This document shows, in pieces, positions 35,745-44,624 of a stretch of 64,000 nt of DNA. The notes below the pieces were generated by a model. The model did no database searches. It was not told the origin of the DNA and saw only the letters and a list, made by a program, of their open reading frames with translations. Source of the DNA: Endozoicomonas euniceicola (GTDB lineage Bacteria > Pseudomonadota > Gammaproteobacteria > Pseudomonadales > Endozoicomonadaceae); NCBI RefSeq assembly GCF_025562755.1, contig NZ_CP103300.1:5203501-5267500 (forward strand). The letters run 5' to 3'. Position numbers and translations under genes: made by a program. Each line of letters opens with the position of its first letter. Position 1 is the first letter of the stretch.

Positions 35745-36740
35745 ATGAGTCGCACAGCGAATAAACGATCTTTAGCCACTGCATCCCGGCCGATCATGGT
35801 GGGCATTTTTATGCTGGCTATGGTTGCTCTGATCACTGCACTGATCGTATTTGTGAATCAGGGCAAGTTTTCCGGCAGAAACAAGGAACGCATGGTCGTC
35901 ATATACGACACTAGCATTATGGGTCTGAATATCGGGGCGGCAGTGACATTGCGGGGCGTCAAGATTGGTGAGGTAGCCGATATCAAAGCCAAGCTCTATG
36001 ACGACTCTCATCTGGTGTTGAATACGGTCTATGTTGACATCTATCCTGATACGATTGTTTCATCGGACGAGACCACCGAACTGAATCTGGATGAACTGTA
36101 CCATCGGGGGTTGGGCGTTAAGCTTAAGACACAAAGCCTGTTAACCGGACTTCTGTATATGGAAGTTGATTTCTACCAGAAGACTCAGCCCCGGTTGATG
36201 GATGTCAAAACCCGATATCCCCAGATTCCCACCGTTCCCAGTGATCTGGAAAGTCTTACCGAGCAACTTCACGATATGAATCTGCCGGAGCTGATGAACG
36301 ACCTGGGTCAGCTGGCAAAAAATCTTAAAGAAGTCACAGATACCGAAGCATTCCGGCAACTGCCCGGGACAGTGAACGACGCCATGCTCTCATTCCGGAC
36401 TATGTCGACAAAGATGGGAACCAGCATGTCGGATATGCGCAATGAGTTTGTTGGCATGGCGCAGGGTATGGAGAAAATGTCCAGAACCATTGCCGAAGGC
36501 TTTCCACAAACAAACGACAACATTAACAGGGTGCTGGAGACTCTGACAAAGACGCTGGACTCTATGAATGAAACCATCGAACTGTTGTCCGATACCGTGG
36601 CACCGGATTCACCGCTGATTTATCAACTGGAACGCAGTGCAACTGACCTGAGACGCTCGGCAAGGGCTATGCAGGATTTGGCGGAAATACTGGAAGAACA
36701 GCCGAATGCACTGGTATTAGGAAAAAGCCGGGAAAGATAA
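35745..36740 (+). CDS. MCE-domain (MlaD-like) substrate-binding protein
   Basis: A 331-residue protein with one N-terminal membrane anchor (about 22-42) and one MCE domain (about 48-125: IYDTSIMGLNIGAAVTLRGV and the LLTGLLYMEVDF strand). A long helical region follows, with methionine-rich stretches (MSTKMGTSMSDMRNE) and ending in a charged helix; in related proteins the helices build a needle or barrel across the periplasm. AAGGAG stands upstream of the ATG. Its stop overlaps the next start (TAATG). Confidence 0.92.
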   Translation: MSRTANKRSLATASRPIMVGIFMLAMVALITALIVFVNQGKFSGRNKERMVVIYDTSIMGLNIGAAVTLRGVKIGEVADIKAKLYDDSHLVLNTVYVDIYPDTIVSSDETTELNLDELYHRGLGVKLKTQSLLTGLLYMEVDFYQKTQPRLMDVKTRYPQIPTVPSDLESLTEQLHDMNLPELMNDLGQLAKNLKEVTDTEAFRQLPGTVNDAMLSFRTMSTKMGTSMSDMRNEFVGMAQGMEKMSRTIAEGFPQTNDNINRVLETLTKTLDSMNETIELLSDTVAPDSPLIYQLERSATDLRRSARAMQDLAEILEEQPNALVLGKSRER

Positions 36741-37300
36741 TGAAGATTGTGTTGCATCACTCACTCGCTGTATTAATGGTTCTGCTGCTGGCTGGTTGTG
36801 CCAGCTCGGCCCCCTATCGTTACTACACTCTTCAGCCAATGGCTGAACAACAGGAAGCCGGGCTGACAGGGTCTGTCGGGATTATGCCGGTTGTCATACC
36901 ATCCTGGCTGGATCGCAGTAATATGGCATACATTGATGATGGGTTTCAGTTGCATCAGCTTCGTCTGGATCGCTGGGGTGAACCTTTAGCAGAGGCTATC
37001 ACCAGAGTGTTGACCCAGAATTTGCAACGTAAAAACCCTCAGGCTGATGTGTTTCATGGTCCCTGGTTACGCAGCCAAAGGCCGGATACAGACATTCAGG
37101 CAGAAATTCAGAACCTGATGCTGAAAGGCCGGCAGCTGGAACTGGAAGTTAGCTGGCGTATAAATGACGAGCGTCGTGTGGAATATTATAAGGTGGTCGT
37201 CAGTGAACAGCCTTCTGCCTTTGAATTGGCAAAAGCCATCAGTGGACAGTTGCAGCAGTTTTCAGATGATCTGCAACACAGCCTGGTTGCAGGGAGTTAA
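36740..37300 (+). CDS. ABC transport auxiliary lipoprotein (PqiC-like)
   Basis: A 186-residue lipoprotein. The lipobox LLLAGC is at about residues 14-19, so it is probably attached to the outer membrane. The family pattern YYTLQPM follows, then VGIMPVVIPSWLDRSNMAY and LDRWGEPLAEAI, as in the PqiC/ABC-type auxiliary group. It closes the operon and probably links the MCE protein to the outer membrane. It overlaps the MCE stop by one base. Confidence 0.9.
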   Translation: MKIVLHHSLAVLMVLLLAGCASSAPYRYYTLQPMAEQQEAGLTGSVGIMPVVIPSWLDRSNMAYIDDGFQLHQLRLDRWGEPLAEAITRVLTQNLQRKNPQADVFHGPWLRSQRPDTDIQAEIQNLMLKGRQLELEVSWRINDERRVEYYKVVVSEQPSAFELAKAISGQLQQFSDDLQHSLVAGS

Positions 37301-37334
37301 AAGGGAAAGATCAGGATTTAAGGAGCAGTAGTAC

Positions 37335-37361
37335 GAAACCTTCGGTTGATTAGGAGGTTTC
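37335..37361. terminator. Hairpin between the MCE operon and the bZIP gene
   Basis: GAAACC and GGTTTC frame a loop of about 15 bases, followed by TTTCTTTCTC on the + strand. It overlaps the stop of the convergent bZIP gene. A weak shared terminator is possible. Confidence 0.4.
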
Positions 37362-38111
37362 TTTCTCAAAGTTATGGAAAGCGGCTTTGAGTTTATTAAT
37401 TGCTTTATCACGATTCTGGAGTTCTCTTTCAAGTCTGGCAATTTTGCTTTCATGAAGGAGTTCCCCGGATGCAGCGGTGTCATCATATTTTTCAGAGCCG
37501 GTTACTTCTCCACATGCAGGCAGGGAGCGTTTAAGGGGATCCTCTTTGACAATACCTGTTAATTCATTCAGGGCAGCATCATATTCATCAAATTTTATCG
37601 TAGATTTGTCTAGTTCTTCATGGGTTTGTGACAAGAGCGTTTTAAACGCAGAAATTTTAGCGTCTGGGGCAGAATTCTCAACATTCTGTAAAAGGAGTGT
37701 TTTAAGGGCAGAGTTTTCAGCCTTCAGGGTAGAATTCTCATTCTTAAGTTTGTCAATTTCATTGTGCAGATCTTGAAGCTCTTTTTTCTTCTTAATCCTG
37801 GACTTACATGCAGAATCCCTGTTCTTCATTTTTCGAAGCGCCTTTGGATCGCGTTTATTTTCCACTGGTAAAGCATGATGAGAAGTTGACGGTAAATTAG
37901 GGCTGGGCTTCAGAGTCCAGATTACCCTGTGTTCCGAAACCTCCACAGGATGCTGTGCTGTATTATCTTTTGGCAGAAATAGATCATCTTTACTCAAAGG
38001 TTGCTTCTGAACGTCTGAACCCCAGAGTTTATCGCCTTTTGCAACATCACTTGCGACTTCTAAAAAAATATCTGTTGGCAATTCAGGTGGGTTGGTTCTG
38101 TTAATGTCCAT
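37350..38111 (-). CDS. Eukaryotic-type bZIP protein A
   Basis: About 253 residues starting MDINRTNP, a start shared with the divergent partner; an upstream TTG at 38162 is unlikely. No signal peptide. Residues 92-140 fit the basic leucine zipper pattern N-x7-R-x9-L-x6-L-x6-L exactly: N97, R105, then Leu 115, 122, 129 and 136, with a Lys/Arg-rich region before (KNRDSACKSRIKKKK) and Asn residues at zipper positions. In eukaryotes this binds DNA as a dimer. A second coiled coil follows (about 150-253), and the N-terminus is Pro/Asp-rich. A host-directed or bacterial regulatory role is inference; a Lys-rich coiled coil by chance is much less likely given the exact spacing. Confidence 0.8.
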   Translation of the reverse strand: MDINRTNPPELPTDIFLEVASDVAKGDKLWGSDVQKQPLSKDDLFLPKDNTAQHPVEVSEHRVIWTLKPSPNLPSTSHHALPVENKRDPKALRKMKNRDSACKSRIKKKKELQDLHNEIDKLKNENSTLKAENSALKTLLLQNVENSAPDAKISAFKTLLSQTHEELDKSTIKFDEYDAALNELTGIVKEDPLKRSLPACGEVTGSEKYDDTAASGELLHESKIARLERELQNRDKAINKLKAAFHNFEKETS

Positions 38112-38352
38112 ACTGATTTTCTCTGAGTATTTTCTGATAATAAGGTTAAATGTCACCTTCAAAGTTAAAATTCATGCTGCTCAATAGACAGCTGTTATGG
38201 ATATTTGTTCATTATTTTTATAAAAAAAGCACTTTAACGGTTGTTGAGGGGTAAAAAGTGAACCATTATCTTTTTTGGCAGTCATATCGTGTAGCCTGCT
38301 GCTAACTATATGTTGGTGTTATTTTAATCATGGAACCATGAAGAAAAATATT

Positions 38353-39018
38353 ATGGATATTAATACGCCCAGCTCTGCCGGTATGCCCGTCAATCATTCT
38401 CCGAGTCAAGTAAAAGACTCTGCAAGTCCTGAAGCAGAAAATACAGTCATGGGGTTTTCTGTCAGAAAGCGAAATGCGACAGATGTGGGTTTCTCTAGCG
38501 GTAAACACTTGCGACCGATATTACCGGCAGATCAGTCTGTTCCTTCGGCGAAAGCCGGTTCATGCTCATCAGTGGAGGGAGAACTAACAGATGCTCAGAA
38601 AAATCGGAAGTATATGCAGGAGCGCAAGGCTAGAAACAGAGTCAGTTCGCAAAAATCCAGAGATAAAAAAAGAGATGCGTTCAATAGCTTGCAGAAAGAA
38701 GTTGTGAAGCTTCGCAAAGAGAATTCGTACTTCAGGTGTTTTATGACAGGACCTGATGACGTTGTTCAGGGATCTTGGGATTCTAATGACACGATTACCA
38801 GGCTTAAGGATGAACTTAAGCGTCGTGATAAAAGAATTGCCGAGCTTGAGAATGAACTTGAGTGCACCAAGGCAGAGCTTGTAAAAGCTGATATCGACAA
38901 AGAAATTCTAAGGGTGAAACTGACGAGTAATGAAATCGAGATTAAGCGACTTAAGGCAGAAATCCTGCAGCGTGATAAAACGATTGCCAGCCTTAGCAGG
39001 GGAAACTCCGGGACTTAA
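38353..39018 (+). CDS. Eukaryotic-type bZIP protein B
   Basis: About 221 residues from MDINTPSS. The ATG at 38338 (five residues longer) is an alternative, and a TTG at 38275 is improbable. No signal peptide. Residues 90-130 match the bZIP pattern: N95, R103 (NRVSSQKSR), then Leu 113, Leu 120 and Phe at 127, preceded by a basic KYMQERKAR segment. A second long coiled coil follows (about 140-215, e.g. RLKDELKRRDKRIAELENEL, heptads of Leu/Ile). It is divergent from bZIP A, 241 bp apart, and both begin MDIN, suggesting an old duplication. Function unknown; a DNA-binding dimer is predicted. Confidence 0.8.
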   Translation: MDINTPSSAGMPVNHSPSQVKDSASPEAENTVMGFSVRKRNATDVGFSSGKHLRPILPADQSVPSAKAGSCSSVEGELTDAQKNRKYMQERKARNRVSSQKSRDKKRDAFNSLQKEVVKLRKENSYFRCFMTGPDDVVQGSWDSNDTITRLKDELKRRDKRIAELENELECTKAELVKADIDKEILRVKLTSNEIEIKRLKAEILQRDKTIASLSRGNSGT

Positions 39019-39047
39019 TTTGCTGATCTTAAAGTCGTTTTCCGTAC

Positions 39048-39082
39048 CAAGAGGATTTCCAAGCTCAGTTGAAAATCCTCTT
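39048..39082. terminator. Hairpin between bZIP B and fkpA
   Basis: AAGAGGATTT and AAATCCTCTT are exact complements separated by about 14 bases, located between two convergent genes. There is no U tract on either side, so a terminator role is probable but not certain. Confidence 0.5.
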
Positions 39083-39098
39083 GCACTATGGAAGACGG

Positions 39099-39827
39099 TT
39101 ATTCACCAATCTTGATCAGCTCAACATCAAAGACCAGTACAGAGCCAGGAGGGATGGAACCCGCCGGCCGATCACCGTAGGCCAGTTCCGCCGGAATAGT
39201 CAACTTGTATTTAGAGCCTTCAGGCATCAGTTGCAGGCCTTCCTGCCAGCCTGCGATCACGCCATTCAGAGGGAAAGTGGCTGGCTGTCCACGCTCAACA
39301 CTGCTGTCGAACGTGGTGCCGTCGATCAGCTTGCCGGTGTAGTGAACCGTTACGGTGTCTTCCAGTGTCGGCTTCTTGCCATCTTCTTTGCCCGCTTCAA
39401 TCACTTCATATTGTAAGCCGGACTCGGTGACGCTCACGCCTTCTTTTTCAGCGTTTTCTTTCAGGTAGTCTTCAGATTTTTTACGGCTCTCGTCCATCAT
39501 TTCCTGCTGACGCTTTTCAATCAGGGGGCGCAACGCCTGGTCGTGTTCCTGCAGAGCGGAGATAATGGCTTCTTCATCAAGCTGGCTCTTACCATTAACG
39601 GCATCGGTAAAGCCTTTAATAATCAGCTCGCGATCCATTTTCAGGCCCAGTTCATCCTGGCTGTCCAGAGTTTTCTGTGCGTAGCTGCCCATGGAGGCGC
39701 CCATGGCGTAAGCAGATGTCTGCTCCTGAGAATCCAGTTTGACTTCAGTGTCTGTAGCGTCTTGCTGGTTACAGCCAGCCAGAATAACGGCCGCGGCCAG
39801 GGCAGAAATCTTGAGAATCTGTTTCAC
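39099..39827 (-). CDS. fkpA: FKBP-type peptidyl-prolyl isomerase, lipoprotein (FkpA/Mip-like)
   Basis: A 242-residue periplasmic or outer-membrane isomerase and chaperone. A lipobox ILAGC is at about 15-19. The N-terminal dimerisation helices run to about 125 (QTSAYAMGASMGSY, then a Glu/Lys-rich long helix). The FKBP domain (about 130-242) shows VTVHYTGKLIDGTTFDSS, GVIAGWQEGLQLMPEGSKY and IPAELAYGDR, all conserved binding-site segments. FkpA/Mip family members assist folding and in some pathogens aid host-cell entry; which applies here is unknown. Confidence 0.95.
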   Translation of the reverse strand: MKQILKISALAAAVILAGCNQQDATDTEVKLDSQEQTSAYAMGASMGSYAQKTLDSQDELGLKMDRELIIKGFTDAVNGKSQLDEEAIISALQEHDQALRPLIEKRQQEMMDESRKKSEDYLKENAEKEGVSVTESGLQYEVIEAGKEDGKKPTLEDTVTVHYTGKLIDGTTFDSSVERGQPATFPLNGVIAGWQEGLQLMPEGSKYKLTIPAELAYGDRPAGSIPPGSVLVFDVELIKIGE

Positions 39828-40033
39828 TCTTTATCTCCAACGTGTCCTGCCGGGAGCAGGGGTCACTATTCCGATGAGCAAGGGCATCGGTAACCAAAAA
39901 TCAATAAGTCGCAGATGATGGCATATAGGTACCCATTGTTGAACCTTTAACAGGCAGTTTTATTGATGTTGACACGTTTCTGACATGCAGTAGACAAAAT
40001 GCCTGAAAGAAGTATTCTCCTTCAGGCGTTCGG

Positions 40034-41254
40034 TCAGGCTGGGGAAGCATGGGAATGATGACAGGGCAGAGCCAGTGAAATAAGAACAGTCAGAGCGATA
40101 AACAGACTTGAAATCCACAGGCAGATGCTTAAACCGCCGATTCCGAACATCAGGCCAGATAACACGGTTCCGATCAATCGTCCCATGGCGTTTGCCATAT
40201 AGTAGAAGCCAACATCCATGGACGCACCATCTTCCCTGGCATAGCTGACAATCAGATAAGAGTGCAGCGATGAATTAATGGCAAAGACTCCGCCAAACAC
40301 CAGCAAACCGGCGACGATGGTAAACTGGGGGTGCCACTGCCACTGAATACCCATTGCCACCAGAACGGATACTGCCAGCAACACTGTCGCCCAGACAATA
40401 GCAGACAGTCGGCCAGCCTGATTTCCCGTGATTTTGGGTGCCATACCCTGTACCAGTCCATAGCCTATGACCCAGGTCGCCATAAAGCCCCCGGTCTCCG
40501 AATGGCTCCAGTCGAAGACACTGGACAGGTAGACCGGCAACGCCACGACAAACCAGACATCTCTTGAGCCGAACAGAAACATTCTGGCTGCGGAGAGAAT
40601 GTTAATGCTGCGCTGACCTGAGAAAATCTGGCTGAACTTTGCCTTGTTTTTCGCTTTGCCCATGTCCTTATCCAGCCATAGCAGGCTAAGGCAGAAGACG
40701 GCAGCGAGTACCGAAGCCATTGCCAGAACCGCAAAGCGAAAACCTGCCAGACTCAGTAACGCACCACCAATAAAGAAACCGGCACCTTTCAGGGCATTTT
40801 TAGAGCCTGTCAGAATGGCCACCCATTTATAGAGCCTGCCTTGCTGCCCGCCGCTGACTAACTTTTTGATGGAAGTCTTTGCGCTCATTTTGTTCAGGTC
40901 TTTGGCAATACCCGACAATGCCTGGGCAAACATCACCAGTGGCACCGACAGCCATTGAGAGGGTACTGCCAGCAGGCACAGGGACAGAATCTGCAGGGCA
41001 AGACCCGCATTCATGGTCCGGTTCAAACCGATGCGGGCGCCAACCCAGCCACCCACCAGATTGGTGACGACACCAAAGAACTCGTAGAACAGAAACAGCA
41101 TGGCAATTTCCAGCGACTGATAACCCAGGGCATGAAAATGCAGCACCACGAGCATTCGCAGAGCGCCATCGGTGATGGTGAAGTTCCAGTAATTAAACGT
41201 CACCAGCAGGTATTGGCGCACATCACGACTGAGCGACGACAGCAGGCGATTCAT
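40034..41254 (-). CDS. arsJ: Organoarsenical efflux MFS permease
   Basis: A 406-residue major facilitator with 11-12 membrane segments. Its opening (DVRQYLLVTFNYWNFTITDG), the ALRMLVVLHF segment and the KDLNKMSAKTSIKKLV loop are characteristic of ArsJ, which exports 1-arseno-3-phosphoglycerate. The gene starts one base after the stop of a GAPDH gene, the genetic pair known for this arsenate resistance route: the dehydrogenase makes the arsenoester and ArsJ pumps it out. No arsR, arsC or arsB lies in the window. Confidence 0.88.
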   Translation of the reverse strand: MNRLLSSLSRDVRQYLLVTFNYWNFTITDGALRMLVVLHFHALGYQSLEIAMLFLFYEFFGVVTNLVGGWVGARIGLNRTMNAGLALQILSLCLLAVPSQWLSVPLVMFAQALSGIAKDLNKMSAKTSIKKLVSGGQQGRLYKWVAILTGSKNALKGAGFFIGGALLSLAGFRFAVLAMASVLAAVFCLSLLWLDKDMGKAKNKAKFSQIFSGQRSINILSAARMFLFGSRDVWFVVALPVYLSSVFDWSHSETGGFMATWVIGYGLVQGMAPKITGNQAGRLSAIVWATVLLAVSVLVAMGIQWQWHPQFTIVAGLLVFGGVFAINSSLHSYLIVSYAREDGASMDVGFYYMANAMGRLIGTVLSGLMFGIGGLSICLWISSLFIALTVLISLALPCHHSHASPA

Positions 41255-41255
41255 C

Positions 41256-42257
41256 TCAGGCAGACCCTACTTTTTTCACCAGTTCAGCAGTACGGACGGA
41301 GTAACCCATTTCGTTGTCATACCAGGCGTAGATTTTCACCATACGACCATCGACCACCATAGTGCTGAGGGCATCGACAATCGTAGAACGCTGGTCGCCT
41401 TTATAGTCGATGGATACCAGTGGTTTTTCTTCGTAACCAAGAATACCTTTCAGTTCGTTTTCGGAGGCTTCCCTGAGCAACTGATTGACTTCTTCAGCGG
41501 TTGTATCGCGGGTGACATCGAACACCATATCGGTGATGGACGCATTAGCTAAAGGCACACGCACAGCGTGACCGTTCAGGCGGCCTTTTAGTTCCGGGAA
41601 AATTTCCGTGATGGCTGTGGCAGAACCGGTAGTGGTTGGAATCAGGGACATACCGCAGGCACGGGCACGACGCAGGTCTTTGTGCGGTGCATCGAGAATG
41701 GTCTGGGTATTGGTCAGGTCGTGAATAGTAGTCATGGAGCCGCGTTCAATGCCCAGCTTTTCCTGAATCACCTTAACAATGGGTGCCAGACAGTTAGTGG
41801 TGCAGGACGCAGCCGTGACAATACGGTGCTGTTCAGCGTCGTACAGATCATCATTAACCCCCATTACAACATTCAGAACGCCTTCTTCTTTAACGGGTGC
41901 AGTGACAACAACACGTTTTACGCCCTGATTCAGGTACTGTTGCAGCAGGGCTGTTTTACGATGAACACCAGTACCTTCAATAACGACATCACAACCGGAC
42001 CAGTCAACCGCATTGATTTCACGTTCCTGTGTGCAACGGATCGGCTTGTCGTTGATGATAATGTTATCGCCATCGGCACGGGTCTGGTGGTGCCAGCGCC
42101 CCTGGACAGAGTCAAATTCCAGCAGGTGCGCCAGAGTGATTGCATCGCCTGCGACATCGTTGATCTGTACGAATTCCAGTTCCGGCCAGTCGAATGCAGC
42201 ACGCAGTGCCAGGCGTCCAATACGACCAAAACCGTTTATGCCTACTTTGATAGTCAT
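41256..42257 (-). CDS. ArsJ-associated glyceraldehyde-3-phosphate dehydrogenase
   Basis: A 333-residue enzyme that oxidises glyceraldehyde 3-phosphate using NAD+ with phosphate or arsenate. The Rossmann start is GINGFGRIGRLALR, the active-site Cys is in ASCTTNCLAP (about residue 152) and the catalytic His is in the HAVRVP region. The cytoplasmic enzyme is likely dedicated to arsenate because it is fused in operon with arsJ (one base apart); a general glycolytic role is possible but less likely. Its ribosome site GGAG falls in the loop/stem of a small hairpin, described separately. Confidence 0.9.
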   Translation of the reverse strand: MTIKVGINGFGRIGRLALRAAFDWPELEFVQINDVAGDAITLAHLLEFDSVQGRWHHQTRADGDNIIINDKPIRCTQEREINAVDWSGCDVVIEGTGVHRKTALLQQYLNQGVKRVVVTAPVKEEGVLNVVMGVNDDLYDAEQHRIVTAASCTTNCLAPIVKVIQEKLGIERGSMTTIHDLTNTQTILDAPHKDLRRARACGMSLIPTTTGSATAITEIFPELKGRLNGHAVRVPLANASITDMVFDVTRDTTAEEVNQLLREASENELKGILGYEEKPLVSIDYKGDQRSTIVDALSTMVVDGRMVKIYAWYDNEMGYSVRTAELVKKVGSA

Positions 42258-42259
42258 CT

Positions 42260-42274
42260 CTCAACTCCGTTGAG
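42260..42274 (-). promoter_or_regulatory. Hairpin that contains the GAPDH ribosome site
   Basis: On the gene's strand CTCAAC-GGA-GTTGAG forms a 6-bp stem with a 3-base loop; GGAG, seven bases before the ATG, is partly in the loop and partly paired. This could lower translation, or it may be a terminator-like structure (AAAAAA on one side, T6 on the + strand). Confidence 0.5.
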
Positions 42275-42314
42275 TTTTTTGATAAGGGTTCCTGTGCTGG
42301 TCAGCAGCAGTGAA

Positions 42315-43349
42315 CTACGGGGCCGGGTTTGGGTATTGCTGGTGGATACGCTCTATCGCTTCCAGCACATCTGCTGACAAGCTCAGCTCACTGGAACGGA
42401 GATTGTCGTTCAGCTGCCCAAGGTTAGTGGCGCCTATGATGGCACTGGTGACAAAAAAGCGTGAAGTCACGTAGGCAATAGCCATCTGGGCAGGGTTGAG
42501 GCCTGCGTCCCCGGCCAGGTTTACATAGGCTTCGGTAGCCTTTAGTGACTGTGGTGATGAGGTGTAACGTGAAAACCTTTTGAACATTGTCAGCCGGGCG
42601 TTAGCCGGGTTTTGGCCATGCAGGTACTTGCCTGTTAACGTACCAAAGGCCAGGGGGGAATAGGCCAGTAGCCCAAGCTGCTCCCGGTGGCTGATTTCTG
42701 CAAGACCGACCTCAAAGCTGCGATTCAGGAGGTTGTAGGGATTCTGAATAGAGACCGGGCGGGCTTGCTGCTTTTTCCGGCTGGTGCTGAGGTGTTTCAT
42801 TGCCCCCCAGGGGGTTTCATTGGACAAACCGTAGTGGCGGATTTTTCCTGCCTGCACCAGGTCGTTGAGTGCTTCCAGGGTGATTTCTATGGGGGTGCCT
42901 TCTGTTTCGGGGAGCGTGCTATAGCCCAGTTGTCCAAAGAAATTGGTGTTGCGGTCAGGCCAGTGCAGTTGGAACAGGTCGATACAGTCAACGCCCAAGC
43001 GTTTAAGGCTGCCTTCAACAGCATCATGAATATGTCGTGGTGTCATAAGACGGCCGCCGTTCATATAGTCATAGCCGGGGCCGCAGATTTTGGAGGCGAT
43101 GACAAGATCCTGATGGTGTCCTCTGTGCTTTAGCCAGTTGCCAATGATGGTTTCTGTAGCGGTATAGGTCGCCTCCCCGGGGGGAACGGGATACATTTCC
43201 GCCGTGTCAATAAAGTTGATGCCGTAATCAACCGCGCAGTCCAGCTGTTGAAAGGCTTCCTGTTCAGTGTTCTGTTCACCCCAGGTCATGGTTCCGAGGC
43301 ACAATGTACTGACCTTTATATCGGTCTGGCCCAGTTGACGAAATTCCAT
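42315..43349 (-). CDS. tas: Aldo/keto reductase, Tas-like
   Basis: A 344-residue NADPH-dependent reductase resembling E. coli Tas. Catalytic Asp in GINFIDTAEMYPVP, Lys in VIASKICGPG and His in LFQLHWPDR are present; the usual Tyr is the MYPVP Tyr. The Tas-specific DRNTNFFGQ stretch also occurs. It lies 57 bp upstream of the GAPDH gene on the same strand and may be co-transcribed with the arsenic pair, though a link to arsenic is not established. Confidence 0.92.
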   Translation of the reverse strand: MEFRQLGQTDIKVSTLCLGTMTWGEQNTEQEAFQQLDCAVDYGINFIDTAEMYPVPPGEATYTATETIIGNWLKHRGHHQDLVIASKICGPGYDYMNGGRLMTPRHIHDAVEGSLKRLGVDCIDLFQLHWPDRNTNFFGQLGYSTLPETEGTPIEITLEALNDLVQAGKIRHYGLSNETPWGAMKHLSTSRKKQQARPVSIQNPYNLLNRSFEVGLAEISHREQLGLLAYSPLAFGTLTGKYLHGQNPANARLTMFKRFSRYTSSPQSLKATEAYVNLAGDAGLNPAQMAIAYVTSRFFVTSAIIGATNLGQLNDNLRSSELSLSADVLEAIERIHQQYPNPAP

Positions 43350-43465
43350 GATGTAACTCCATTAAATTTGTTAGGCATTTTACGCTCTGGCCACAGCAGT
43401 ATTGAAATTTTCCTACAATGATCAGTCCAATTCGTATCAGAATAACCATTCTAAAAGTGGTGTCC

Positions 43466-44515
43466 ATGAAAGAGTTATTATTGCTTGCGCTGGTATTGCT
43501 GCTGCCTTGTGCCCATGCTGCCGATTTCGTTGACGAGACCTATGATGAAAGTCGTATTTTGCTTGATGAATGCCTGAATGATCGTTTCGGTATTCCATCC
43601 GGCCCCTATATAAGCCAGCGGTGCGGGGATGACGCAGACTGTATTCGCGAAAACTTCGATTATGATCCTGAGCTGGATGAGTTGAGCTATCATCCAAATA
43701 CTTCCTATTTTCGTGTTATTAAAAGCTTTGTGGGTAATATATGCAAACTAAAGAAGCAGGGATTCGAACTAAATTTGAGCACCAAGTTTCACTTATTGGG
43801 AGCGTCTTATCCAGATGCCTACATCAGGTTCATTGGTGTAAATGGCAAGGAGGTCAGAATTTTGTCCGGGGATGGAGCCATCGCCGAAAATGAGAGAACA
43901 CCGATAGAGCGCTGGATCATGAAAAAAGAGAATCATTTCCAGCAAACCTGTAGAAACATTCGTTATTATCCTTCTCAGGATATGCTGACAGCGAATTGCT
44001 ACAGTGCTTCGTACCATATAGCCTGGGATGGGGTGCGTAAAGTCCCGAAAGTGATTTCCAACACAGCTATTCCCTACATAAGCCTGTACAATGACAACAA
44101 TAATTTACTGGTGAATAATGACGGAATGCTCAGAGCAACCCTTATCGATAACAATCCTCTTTTTACCACCCGTAAACACGCTAGAATCAAGGGATTATGC
44201 AATGCGCGGAATGCGGAGCATAAACATATTGATGGTTATGAAGTCTGTGATTCCAAAAAGAAAATACCTGTTCATAACTGCGATGTTGAGGAATCAGTCT
44301 ACGATGGAGTTTTCGATACGTTTTTTGTAAGATGTCGCGGCCACAAACGGGTGTATCATTTGCAAAATGCAAAAATCTGTCTGGATCAGGATTACGAAAT
44401 TCACTTCATACAGCAAATCAAAGCGAACCCCCTGGGTATGGGAGTCTATGTAGCTTGGGAAGGCTTGTTTTGCAGAGTCAATAAACCAAAATTCCGTGAA
44501 CGATATGGTTTATAG
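43466..44515 (+). CDS. Secreted Cys-rich protein of unknown function
   Basis: About 349 residues starting MKELLLLALVLLLPCAHAADF, with a signal peptide cleaved near AHAAD (written here from M at 43466; an upstream start would bury the signal). The mature protein has about 16 cysteines (CGDDADC, CRNIRYY, GLCNARN, YEVCDS, VHNCDVEE, RCRGH, KICLDQD, FCRVNK), indicating a disulfide-rich extracellular or periplasmic protein. No family recognised. AGTGG lies upstream of the ATG. Confidence 0.7.
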   Translation: MKELLLLALVLLLPCAHAADFVDETYDESRILLDECLNDRFGIPSGPYISQRCGDDADCIRENFDYDPELDELSYHPNTSYFRVIKSFVGNICKLKKQGFELNLSTKFHLLGASYPDAYIRFIGVNGKEVRILSGDGAIAENERTPIERWIMKKENHFQQTCRNIRYYPSQDMLTANCYSASYHIAWDGVRKVPKVISNTAIPYISLYNDNNNLLVNNDGMLRATLIDNNPLFTTRKHARIKGLCNARNAEHKHIDGYEVCDSKKKIPVHNCDVEESVYDGVFDTFFVRCRGHKRVYHLQNAKICLDQDYEIHFIQQIKANPLGMGVYVAWEGLFCRVNKPKFRERYGL

Positions 44516-44624
44516 CATCAGTAAATAGAATGGATGAACGTGTTGACAAGCTCAGAAAACCAAAAGAACCTGAGCCTTTTCGATCTAAGCAGTGATAAAG
44601 GTGCGTTTTCAATTGGACCAGGGT

